Source: Betaproteobacteria bacterium
GTDB taxonomy: Bacteria > Pseudomonadota > Gammaproteobacteria > Burkholderiales > SG8-39
NCBI GenBank assembly: GCA_011391295.1
Contig: JAABQT010000127.1
Coordinates: 1 to 5,474 of the forward strand
Length of the DNA stretch: 5,474 nucleotides
Reading direction: 5' to 3'
The position numbers were made by a program, and so were the translations under genes. The notes under the pieces are model-generated. The model saw only the letters and a program-made list of their open reading frames with translations. It did not search any database and was not told where the DNA came from. Shown in pieces: positions 1 to 5,474 of this stretch (positions are counted from its first letter, which is position 1; every line of letters begins with the position of its first letter).

Positions 1-1
1 G

Positions 2-919
2 CGCGACGGCCATGAGGTGCGCTTGAAAACGCGCAAGGGCGTGGTGCTGGCCTGCGGCGGCTTTCCGCGCGACGCGGAACGCGTGAAGAAGCTCTTTCCC
101 CATGACGAGCATTTCTCGCCCGCGCCGCCGGGCAACACCGGCGACGGCCTCAGGCTGGCGCAAAGTATCGGCGGGCGGCTGGATGAATCGCTGCCCAACG
201 CGGCGGCCTGGGTGCCGGTGTCGCGCGTGCCGCGCGGCGACGGGTCTTACGGCCTGTTTCCACATTTCATCGACCGCGCGAAACCCGGCGTGATCGCGGT
301 GACGAGCAAGGGCCTGCGCTTCGTCAACGAGGGCAACTCGTACCACGACTTCATCCAGGCGCTCATGAAAGCCGGCGAAACGCACGCGTGGCTCGTCACC
401 GACCACCGGGCTATCCGCGCCTACGGCCTGGGCTACGTCAAGCCGCGGCCGCTGCCGCTGGGCCCGCACCTCGCATCCGGCTATCTATTGAGCGGCGACA
501 CCATCGGGGAGTTGGCGCACAAGGCGGAAATCGACGCGGCGCTTGAAGCCACCGTGGCAAGCTACAACCAGCACGCGCAAATGGGGACGGACCCCATTTT
601 TCACAAAGGCAACAACGCCTATAACCGTTTCTACGGCGACGCGGACATCCGGCCCAACCCCTGCATCGCGCCGATCGTGAAGCCGCCGTTCTATGCCATC
701 CGCGTGGAAATCGGCGACCTCGGTACCTACGCAGGGATCGCCACCAACGGCAACGCCCAGGTGCTCGACGAGCACAAGCGTCCGATCCCCGGACTGTATG
801 CCGCGGGCAACGACGCGCTGTCCATCATGGGCGGCAACTATCCGGGGCCCGGCATCACGCTCGGGCCCGCCATGACTTTCGGCTGGATCGCCGGCCGCCA
901 TCTTGCGGGAGTGCCATGA
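2..919 (+). CDS. FAD-dependent oxidoreductase, fumarate reductase/3-ketosteroid dehydrogenase type (5' partial)
   Basis: The reading frame is open from base 2, so the true start lies left of the window; the GTG at position 17 is an internal valine. 305 residues are visible before TGA (917-919). Near the beginning, VVLACGGF is the strand-loop typical of flavoproteins of the succinate dehydrogenase/fumarate reductase superfamily, followed by a GNTGDG segment. Further on come RFVNEGNSYHDF, the 'RFVNE' signature of the substrate-capping region, and a C-terminal FAD-binding stretch with GLYAAGND, then GGNYPGPGITLGPA and a final helix. This C-terminus is typical of the KstD-like 'FAD-binding dehydrogenases', usually about 550 residues, so the N-terminal dinucleotide-binding GxGxxG part is missing here. 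These enzymes catalyse FAD-linked dehydrogenation or reduction of C-C bonds; the substrate cannot be read from this fragment. The gene converges on the aldo/keto reductase gene, leaving 29 bp between stop codons. The family is secure, the exact function is not. Confidence 0.9.
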   Translation, partial: RDGHEVRLKTRKGVVLACGGFPRDAERVKKLFPHDEHFSPAPPGNTGDGLRLAQSIGGRLDESLPNAAAWVPVSRVPRGDGSYGLFPHFIDRAKPGVIAVTSKGLRFVNEGNSYHDFIQALMKAGETHAWLVTDHRAIRAYGLGYVKPRPLPLGPHLASGYLLSGDTIGELAHKAEIDAALEATVASYNQHAQMGTDPIFHKGNNAYNRFYGDADIRPNPCIAPIVKPPFYAIRVEIGDLGTYAGIATNGNAQVLDEHKRPIPGLYAAGNDALSIMGGNYPGPGITLGPAMTFGWIAGRHLAGVP

Positions 920-948
920 ATACCGCCTTCTCCTGCGCCCGATTTCGA

Positions 949-1851
949 CTAGAGCGACGCGTAGTACTGCGCCATGCGGCGGCGCTGCGCGGCGTCGGGC
1001 ATGGCGCCTGTTCCCGCAGCAAGGTTGTCCTGCATGTGCACGGGGTTGCCGGTGGCCGGGATGGCGCAGGTCACCGCCGGGTGCGCAACGATCCACTTGA
1101 GGAAATACTGCGCCCAGCTGGCGATGCCGAGCTCGGCGGCCCAGGGCGGCAGCGGCTTGCCGCGCACGCGCCGGAACATCCCGCCGGTGGCGAAGGGCCG
1201 GTTGACGATGACGGCGACGCCAAGCTGCGCCGCAAGCGGCAGGACCGTGCGCTCCGACTCCGGCTCGGCGAGCGAGTAGTTGATCTGCAGGAAGTCGTAC
1301 TGCCTGGTCTTCAGCCAGCGCTCGACCTGCGCGTGCGCCGAGGCGGTGTAGTGCGTGATGCCGATGTAGCGCACGCGCTGCGCCGCCTTCCACTCGCGCA
1401 GCGTCTTGGTATGTGTCTCGACGTCGAGCAGGTTGTGCACCTGCATCAGGTCCATGCGCCCGGCGCGCATGCGCTCGATGGAGCGCTGCATTTCGCTCTG
1501 GCCCGCCACCCGGCCGCGCGCCCACACCTTGGTGGCGAGGAACAGCGGCGCGCAGATGCCCAGCTCGCTGCACAGGTCCCCGAGCACCGACTCGCTCGAG
1601 CCGTACATGGGCGAGGAGTCCACCACGCGGCCGCCGCCGGCGAACAACACGCGCAATACCTCCTTCAGCGGCGCGCGCGCGGCGGCGTCTCCACCCACAT
1701 CGAAGCTCTGCCAGGTGCCCGCGCCGATGACCGGCAGCTTTTCGCCGCTCGACGGTATCGCACGCGCCCGCATCGCTTGGCTGGCGGACGCGGCGTCCAT
1801 CAGCGCGAGTCCGGCGAGCGCGCCCAATAGTTCACGTCTGCGTGGGTCCAT
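949..1851 (-). CDS. Aldo/keto reductase with Tat-type signal peptide
   Basis: The 300-residue product is an AKR-superfamily NAD(P)H-dependent carbonyl reductase with a (beta/alpha)8 barrel. The catalytic tetrad looks complete: Asp78 and Tyr83 in VVDSSPMYG, Lys108 in FLATKVW and His139 in DLMQVHN. Later motifs are RYIGITHY (about 161-168), FLQINYSL (187-194) and the cofactor-side segment IPATGNP (264-270). The N-terminus MDPRRRELLGALAGLAL has a twin-arginine motif (RRELL), a hydrophobic stretch and a possible ASA cleavage site near residues 22-24, so export to the periplasm is predicted. The frame runs open to an ATG at 1929, but I chose the ATG at 1849-1851. It has a GAGG ribosome site 7 nt upstream, puts the Tat motif at the N-terminus and avoids overlapping lemA. 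The stop is TAG (reverse complement of 949-951). The gene is divergent from lemA and convergent with the upstream flavoprotein. Substrate unknown. Confidence 0.9.
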   Translation of the reverse strand: MDPRRRELLGALAGLALMDAASASQAMRARAIPSSGEKLPVIGAGTWQSFDVGGDAAARAPLKEVLRVLFAGGGRVVDSSPMYGSSESVLGDLCSELGICAPLFLATKVWARGRVAGQSEMQRSIERMRAGRMDLMQVHNLLDVETHTKTLREWKAAQRVRYIGITHYTASAHAQVERWLKTRQYDFLQINYSLAEPESERTVLPLAAQLGVAVIVNRPFATGGMFRRVRGKPLPPWAAELGIASWAQYFLKWIVAHPAVTCAIPATGNPVHMQDNLAAGTGAMPDAAQRRRMAQYYASL

Positions 1852-1858
1852 GAATCCG

Positions 1859-1862
1859 CCTC
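1859..1862 (-). promoter_or_regulatory. Ribosome binding site of the aldo/keto reductase gene
   Basis: Read on the minus strand this is GAGG, 7 nt before the ATG at 1851. It decides for the 300-residue start over the longer reading frame beginning at 1929. The same bases lie inside the left arm of the 11-bp inverted repeat. Confidence 0.7.
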
Positions 1863-1885
1863 GCGGCACAGGAACGAAAGCATGC

Positions 1886-1893
1886 GCTATAGT
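1886..1893. promoter_or_regulatory. Candidate bidirectional -10 element between the reductase gene and lemA
   Basis: The centre CTATAG (1887-1892) is its own reverse complement. On the plus strand it gives TATAGT (1888-1893), 5 of 6 matches to the sigma-70 -10 consensus, ending 35 nt before the lemA ATG. On the minus strand it gives TATAGC (1891 down to 1886), 4 of 6 matches, ending 34 nt before the reductase ATG. It is the only AT-rich hexamer of this quality in the 77-bp gap and sits at its midpoint. No good -35 box is seen in either direction: GGCACA at 1865-1870, with 17-bp spacing, matches only 3 of 6. This is a prediction only. Confidence 0.4.
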
Positions 1894-1915
1894 AGCCGAG
1901 GCGGATTTACGCCAT

Positions 1916-1924
1916 GGGGAGAAG
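1916..1924 (+). promoter_or_regulatory. Ribosome binding site of lemA
   Basis: The purine-rich run GGGGAGAAG lies just before the ATG at 1929; its GGAG core (1918-1921) is 7 nt away. It overlaps the alternative ATG at 1914, which itself has no upstream Shine-Dalgarno sequence, so the 1929 start is preferred. Confidence 0.75.
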
Positions 1925-1928
1925 CGCA

Positions 1929-2522
1929 ATGGGCATCGGTGGCTGGATCATCCTCGCACTCCTCGTCGCGTTCGCGGCGTGGGCGATTTCGATCTACAAC
2001 CGGCTGGTGGCGCTGCGCAACCGTTTCAAGAACGCGTTTGCGCAGATCGACGTGCAGTTGAAGCGCCGCTACGACCTGATTCCGAATCTGGTGGAGGCCG
2101 CCAAGGGCTACCTTACGCACGAGCGCGAGACGCTGGAGTCGGTGATCGCGGCGCGCGGTGCGGCGGTGAACGCGGCACAGCGCGCATCGGCGGCGCCGGG
2201 CGAGCCGGCGGCGATGGCAGGGCTGGCGCAGGCCGAAGGCGTGCTCGGCGGCGCGCTGGGGCGCCTGCTCGCGGTGTTCGAAGCCTACCCGGACCTCAAG
2301 GCGAATCAGAACGTGCTGCAGGTGCAGGAGGAACTCACCAGCACCGAGAACAAGGTGGCGTTCGCGCGCCAGGGCTTCAACGACGCGGTGATGGTCTACA
2401 ACACCAGGCGTGAAACCTTCCCCGACAACGTGATCGCCGGCATGTTCTCGTTCACCGAGGCGATGCTGCTGAAGGCCACCGAGTCGGCCGAAGAGCGCAA
2501 GGCGCCGAAGGTCAAGTTCTAG
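1929..2522 (+). CDS. lemA: LemA family membrane protein
   Basis: The 197-residue product matches the usual size of LemA proteins (about 185-200). A single membrane helix spans about residues 5-22, followed by the family's hallmark stretch: YNRLVALRN (23-31), QIDVQLKRRYDLIPNLVE (39-56) and KGYLTHE (59-65). The second conserved block is YPDLKANQNVLQVQEEL (120-136) then TENKVAFAR (139-147), with MFSF (172-175) near the end. The body is predicted to be a long helical bundle. Positive charges right after the helix suggest it faces the cytoplasm. Biochemical function is poorly defined for the family; LemA is often encoded next to HtpX/M48 membrane peptidases, as here. An in-frame ATG at 1914 would add five residues but is disfavoured because the strong ribosome site lies between the two ATGs. 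The gene is first in a tight plus-strand cluster with the peptidase gene 7 bp downstream. Confidence 0.95.
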   Translation: MGIGGWIILALLVAFAAWAISIYNRLVALRNRFKNAFAQIDVQLKRRYDLIPNLVEAAKGYLTHERETLESVIAARGAAVNAAQRASAAPGEPAAMAGLAQAEGVLGGALGRLLAVFEAYPDLKANQNVLQVQEELTSTENKVAFARQGFNDAVMVYNTRRETFPDNVIAGMFSFTEAMLLKATESAEERKAPKVKF

Positions 2523-2529
2523 CACGGCC

Positions 2530-4419
2530 TTGGATTTTTTCGACCAGCAGGAGCTTGCGCGCCGCACTTCGCGCTGGCTTCTGCTCTGGTACTTCCTCGC
2601 CGCCGCGTTCGTCGTCTTTTGTTTCAATATCGCCGCGGCTCTGGTGTATGCAATGTTCGGCCTGTACGGTCTGCTGCCCCTGTCCGGCGGCGAGGAACTG
2701 GTATGGCGCGGCCTGCCGGGCACCTATTTGCACGTGCTGTTCCGTGTTCCGGCCGGCTTTCACATCGCGGTATCCGGCCTCGTCGGGGCGGTCATCGCGG
2801 CGGTCTCGGGCTGGCGTATCTGGAAACTGAGCGAAGCCGGTCCGGCGGTGGCGGACATGCTGGGCGCGCACTTCCTGGAGCGCGGCCGCGCGACGCCCCC
2901 CGAAACTCGTGTGCTGAACGTCGTCGCGGAGATGGCGATCGCCTCCGGCATCGCAGTGCCGCCCGTGTACCTGCTGGCCACTGATGACGCGATCAACGCC
3001 CTCGTCGCGGGACATTCGCCAAACGAAGCCGTGATCGTGGTCACGCGCGGCATGGCGCACAAACTCACCCGCGACGAGCTGCAGGGGGTGATGGGGCACG
3101 AATTCAGCCATCTCCTGAACGGCGACATGGCGCTCAACCTGCGGCTGGTCGGCCTGCTCGCGGGTCTCACCTGCTTCGGTGAATTCGGCGAACGCCTGGT
3201 GTACGGCGCGGCGCAGGGGGTGCGCGGCAAGAGCCGGGAGGAAATCGGCGGCGAAGCCGTGAGTGCGATGTTCGGCACCCTGGTCGCATTCATCGGCTTC
3301 CCGGGCTCGTTTGCCGCCGAGGCCATCAAGGCGGCGATTTCGCGCCAGCGCGAGCTGCTGGCGGACGCGGCGAGCGTGCAGTTCACGCGCAACCCCGACG
3401 GCATTGCCGGCGCGCTCGACGCCGTCTCGCTGCTGCACGCGGGCACCACGCTGCGCGGCCTGCACGTGCAGGAGTTGTCGCACATGTTCTTCCTGCCGGC
3501 CGCGGTGCACTGGTGGACCTTTCCCACCCACCCGCCGATCGAGGAGCGCATCCGCCGCGCGCATCCGCGCTTCCAGCGCGAGGAATACCGGCGCACGCGA
3601 CCCGGTGGCCACTACGACGACGGGCGCCGCGCGGTGCTCGACGGCGCGGGCAATATCGTGAAAGTGGTCGGCGGCATCGGTACCGCGGCGATGCTTGCGG
3701 CGGCGCTGAGCGCGCCCAGGCCTGAGCACGTCGATCACGCGCGCAGGCTTCTGGAACGGCTGCCCCAAGAGCTGCGGCGCCGCCTGGCGAGGCCCGAAGG
3801 CGCGCAGCAGGTGATCGCGGAACTGCTCGGCGGCCACGGCACGCTCGAAGGCGTCGGGCGGCATCAGGCGCTGCTGCTCATCGAGCTTGCGCTGCCGGCG
3901 CTCAAGCAGCTGCCGCAGAAACACCGTGACGCATTTCTTGTCGAGGTCAATCGGCTGGTGCAGGCCGATGGCAAAGTCACGCTATCCGAGTTCGTGCAGG
4001 CGACGCTGCTGCATCAGCACCTGCGCGCGGGCGCGGGCAAGCCGATTCCCACCAAGTTCAGGAAAGTGCAGGACGTGGCGCAAGACACGCACATCGTGCT
4101 GTCGCTCATCGCGCACGCGTCCAACAGCGACGCGGCGGCGGCGCACGCCAAGGGCAGGGCGATCCTGGGCATCGAGCTGCCCGGATTGATGCCGGTGGCG
4201 CAGCTCACCGGCGTGGGCATCGGCGCATCGCTCGAGCGGCTGCGCCACCTCGAGCCGTTCTCCAAGCCGCGCGTGCTCAAGGCCTGTCTCGAGACCGCGG
4301 CCGCCGATGGCGTATTTCGCCTGGCGGAAGCGGAGCTGGTGCGCGCGGTTGCCGCGACGCTGGATTGCCCGCTGCCGCCGGTGATCGGCGCGCTCGATCC
4401 CGCTACACTGGCGGCATGA
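2530..4419 (+). CDS. Membrane M48 zinc metallopeptidase with C-terminal TerB-like domain
   Basis: The 629-residue protein is an HtpX/M48-type membrane endopeptidase. Hydrophobic segments lie at about 17-40 and 77-98, with further ones near 204-216 and 247-265. The zinc motif HEFSH is at 190-194 (His190, Glu191, His194), and the probable third zinc ligand is Glu275 in SRQRELLADA. HPPIEERI (334-341) is the usual motif near the end of the peptidase domain. Plain HtpX is near 290 residues; the extra part holds a hydrophobic stretch (about 376-394) and, from about 445, a helical region with two ADGxxxxxE motifs (479-487 and 592-600) resembling a TerB domain. The start is TTG at 2530. No ATG or GTG is available between the upstream in-frame stop (2470-2472) and this point, and the LDFFDQQELARR N-terminus fits relatives. 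No clear Shine-Dalgarno is present, so coupling to lemA, which ends 7 bp upstream, is likely. A role in membrane-protein quality control is inferred from the family. Confidence 0.92.
   Translation: MDFFDQQELARRTSRWLLLWYFLAAAFVVFCFNIAAALVYAMFGLYGLLPLSGGEELVWRGLPGTYLHVLFRVPAGFHIAVSGLVGAVIAAVSGWRIWKLSEAGPAVADMLGAHFLERGRATPPETRVLNVVAEMAIASGIAVPPVYLLATDDAINALVAGHSPNEAVIVVTRGMAHKLTRDELQGVMGHEFSHLLNGDMALNLRLVGLLAGLTCFGEFGERLVYGAAQGVRGKSREEIGGEAVSAMFGTLVAFIGFPGSFAAEAIKAAISRQRELLADAASVQFTRNPDGIAGALDAVSLLHAGTTLRGLHVQELSHMFFLPAAVHWWTFPTHPPIEERIRRAHPRFQREEYRRTRPGGHYDDGRRAVLDGAGNIVKVVGGIGTAAMLAAALSAPRPEHVDHARRLLERLPQELRRRLARPEGAQQVIAELLGGHGTLEGVGRHQALLLIELALPALKQLPQKHRDAFLVEVNRLVQADGKVTLSEFVQATLLHQHLRAGAGKPIPTKFRKVQDVAQDTHIVLSLIAHASNSDAAAAHAKGRAILGIELPGLMPVAQLTGVGIGASLERLRHLEPFSKPRVLKACLETAAADGVFRLAEAELVRAVAATLDCPLPPVIGALDPATLAA
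3862..4392 (+). other. TerB-like domain at the C-terminus of the M48 peptidase
   Basis: Residues about 445-621 form an alanine- and leucine-rich, probably all-helical region with two equivalent motifs. VQADGKVTLSEF has Asp480 and Glu487; AAADGVFRLAEAEL has Asp593 and Glu600, with the same seven-residue spacing and similar flanking helices. A duplicated ADG-x5-E motif, the second followed by a helix and 'LDCPLPP', is the pattern of the TerB family, whose acidic residues bind metal ions in tellurite-resistance TerB. The assignment rests on motif recognition alone, and the domain limits are approximate. Confidence 0.6.
4404..4409 (+). promoter_or_regulatory. Weak -10-like hexamer just before the FAD dehydrogenase start
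   Basis: TACACT matches the -10 consensus at 4 of 6 positions and ends 6 nt before the ATG at 4416. Transcription from it would begin at about the start codon and give a leaderless message. GTGATC (4381-4386), 17 bp upstream, is only a 3 of 6 match to a -35 box. It lies inside the peptidase coding sequence and may be chance. Confidence 0.15.
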
Positions 4420-5474
4420 AGGAATTGCGGGCCGCGCTCGCGGCTGCGGTCGCGGGAGAAGTGCGTTTCGACGCGGGCGCGCGCGCAGCGTATGCCTCCG
4501 ACGCCTCCAATTACCGCCAGGTGCCGATCGGCGTGGTGCTGCCGCGCTCCGCCGAGGACGTGGTGGCCGCGCTCGCGGCCTGCCGCGCGCATGCAGCGCC
4601 GGTGCTGGCGCGCGGCGGCGGCACTTCGCTGTGCGGCCAGAGCGTGAACGTGGCGGTGGTGATCGACTGCTCGAAGTACATGGATCGCGTGCTGTCGATC
4701 GATGCGCGGGCGCGCACGGCGCTGGTGGAGCCGGGCGTGGTCTGCGACAGCCTGCGCGGCGCCGCGGAGGCGCACGGCCTCACCTTCGGCCCGGACCCGG
4801 CCACCCACAGCCGCTGCACGCTGGGCGGCATGATCGGCAACAACTCCTGCGGCGCGCACTCGGTGATGGCCGGCAAGACGGTGGAGAACATCGAGGCGCT
4901 GGAGGTGCTGACTTACGACGGCGCGCGCTTCTGGTGCGGACCCACGGACGACGCGGAATTCCAGCGCATCCTCGCGCGCAACGACCGCCAGGCCGAGATC
5001 ACCCGCGGGCTGAAGATCCTCGCCGACACCTACGGCGAGCAGATCCGCAACGGCTTTCCGAAAATCAAGCGCCGCGTTTCGGGCTACAACCTCGACCAGC
5101 TGCTGCCCGAGAACGGTTTCAACGTCGCGCGCGCACTGGTGGGCTCGGAGGGAACCTGCGCGCTGACGCTGCAGGCGAAGGCGCGGCTGGTAAACAGTCC
5201 GCGCCACCGGGTGCTGCTGGTTCAGGGCTATGCCGACATCTATGCCGCGGGCGACGCGGTGCCGCAGGTGCTGGCCGCCGGGCCGATCGCCTGCGAAGGG
5301 CTCGACGAAAAGATCATTGGCGGCTTGCGCGAGCGCGGGCTGAAGCTGCAGGACCTCAAGCTCCTGCCCGAGGGCAAGGCCTGGCTGATGATCGAATTCG
5401 GCGGCGACACGCCCGAGGAGGCCCTCGACAAGGCGAGCGCACTGCGCGGGCTGCTGGTCACCGACGCCGCGCAG
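4416..5474 (+). CDS. FAD-binding dehydrogenase, probable FAD plus Fe-S fusion type (3' partial)
   Basis: The frame is open from ATG 4416 to the right edge (353 codons), so the C-terminus is missing. Residues about 30-260 form a PCMH/VAO-type FAD-binding domain: VLPRSAEDVV (41-50), the pyrophosphate loop ARGGGTSLCGQ (65-75), FGPDPATH (124-131) and CTLGGMIGNNSCG (134-146), the latter two lining FAD. KRRVSGYNLDQLLPE (218-232) and LVGSEGTCAL (241-250) follow, and from about 265 the start of the FAD-linked oxidase C-domain. The wording of these motifs resembles the long (about 950-1000 residue) 2-hydroxyacid dehydrogenases that carry a C-terminal Fe-S module, more than GlcD alone (about 500 residues); the part that would prove this lies outside the window. 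Such enzymes oxidise D-2-hydroxyacids such as D-lactate or D-2-hydroxyglutarate. The start codon overlaps the peptidase stop as ATGA, with only a weak upstream GGCGG, so translation is probably coupled. Confidence 0.9.
   Translation, partial: MKELRAALAAAVAGEVRFDAGARAAYASDASNYRQVPIGVVLPRSAEDVVAALAACRAHAAPVLARGGGTSLCGQSVNVAVVIDCSKYMDRVLSIDARARTALVEPGVVCDSLRGAAEAHGLTFGPDPATHSRCTLGGMIGNNSCGAHSVMAGKTVENIEALEVLTYDGARFWCGPTDDAEFQRILARNDRQAEITRGLKILADTYGEQIRNGFPKIKRRVSGYNLDQLLPENGFNVARALVGSEGTCALTLQAKARLVNSPRHRVLLVQGYADIYAAGDAVPQVLAAGPIACEGLDEKIIGGLRERGLKLQDLKLLPEGKAWLMIEFGGDTPEEALDKASALRGLLVTDAAQ

Larger units (their letters stand above)
1853..1907. repeat. Exact 11-bp inverted repeat across the divergent intergenic region
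   Basis: AATCCGCCTCG at 1853-1863 is the exact reverse complement of CGAGGCGGATT at 1897-1907, with 33 bp between the arms. Extending outward gives 12 of 13 positions (1851-1863 with 1897-1909), with a G-T pair at 1852/1908. The left arm covers the ribosome site of the aldo/keto reductase and touches its start codon. The right arm falls where lemA transcription would begin if the TATAGT at 1888-1893 is its -10 element. Arm centres are 44 bp apart. It could be a pair of operator half-sites, or a stem sequestering the reductase ribosome site in a longer transcript; which one is not known. Confidence 0.6.

Noticed and set aside
959..972. Palindrome around AGTACT near the end of the reductase gene, considered as a terminator
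   Set aside because: It has no loop to speak of, one mismatch and no following T-run on either strand. The 29-bp gap 920-948 between the convergent genes also shows no hairpin with a T-tract.
1668..1690. Run of alternating GC (GCGCGCGCGC-like) sequence
   Set aside because: It encodes the alanine/arginine-rich stretch of the reductase (DAAARAPL) on the minus strand and is expected from codon choice in GC-rich DNA.
916..1830. 304-codon plus-strand reading frame whose ATG overlaps the stop of the first flavoprotein gene as ATGA
   Set aside because: It runs antisense to nearly all of the aldo/keto reductase gene, which has clear family motifs and an intact catalytic tetrad. The translation is arginine- and alanine-rich with no recognisable motif, typical of a shadow frame in GC-rich DNA.
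1852..1929. 26-residue N-terminal extension of the aldo/keto reductase from the ATG at 1929
   Set aside because: It would push the Tat motif inside the protein and overlap the lemA ribosome site and start codon. The ATG at 1851 has a well-placed GAGG.
2512..3924. 470-codon minus-strand reading frame opposite the M48 peptidase
   Set aside because: Low-complexity Arg/Ala/His-rich translation, no recognisable domain and fully antisense to a gene with a conserved HEFSH motif.
4014..5207. 397-codon minus-strand reading frame opposite the FAD dehydrogenase
   Set aside because: Composition typical of a shadow frame; the plus strand carries a continuous sequence of FAD-binding motifs.

Overview
The window is GC-rich (by eye roughly two thirds G+C) and almost entirely coding, with short intergenic gaps. 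High GC, the protein families present and a start-codon mix that includes TTG suggest a proteobacterium, probably a betaproteobacterium (Burkholderiales or a relative). This assignment is inferred from style; no rRNA or other marker gene is present.

Layout. (1) Positions 2-919, plus strand: the C-terminal 305 residues of a flavoprotein of the fumarate reductase / 3-ketosteroid dehydrogenase type, cut by the left edge. (2) Positions 949-1851, minus strand: a 300-residue aldo/keto reductase with a Tat-type signal peptide and an intact Asp-Tyr-Lys-His tetrad, converging on gene 1. (3) Positions 1852-1928: a 77-bp divergent intergenic region. It holds a self-complementary -10-like hexamer in its centre and an exact 11-bp inverted repeat whose arms lie near the two start codons. 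(4) Positions 1929-2522, plus: lemA. (5) Positions 2530-4419, plus: a 629-residue membrane M48 zinc metallopeptidase (HExxH present) with a C-terminal TerB-like domain. (6) Positions 4416-5474, plus: the first 353 residues of a large FAD-dependent dehydrogenase of the FAD plus Fe-S fusion type, cut by the right edge.

Genes 4-6 look like one transcription unit: 7 bp separate lemA from the peptidase gene, and the peptidase stop overlaps the next start as ATGA. LemA next to an M48/HtpX-type peptidase is a recurrent pairing in bacteria and suggests joint work at the inner membrane, probably in membrane-protein quality control. The fused TerB-like domain makes the peptidase about twice the length of plain HtpX. 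Nothing seen in the FAD dehydrogenase links it mechanistically to the other two, but the overlap implies co-expression. The aldo/keto reductase is transcribed away from lemA out of the shared 77-bp region.

No RNA genes, insertion sequences, CRISPR arrays or convincing intrinsic terminators were found. The main points for a second look are the near-symmetric divergent promoter region with its inverted repeat, the M48-TerB fusion paired with LemA, and the export signal on a probable NADPH-dependent reductase.
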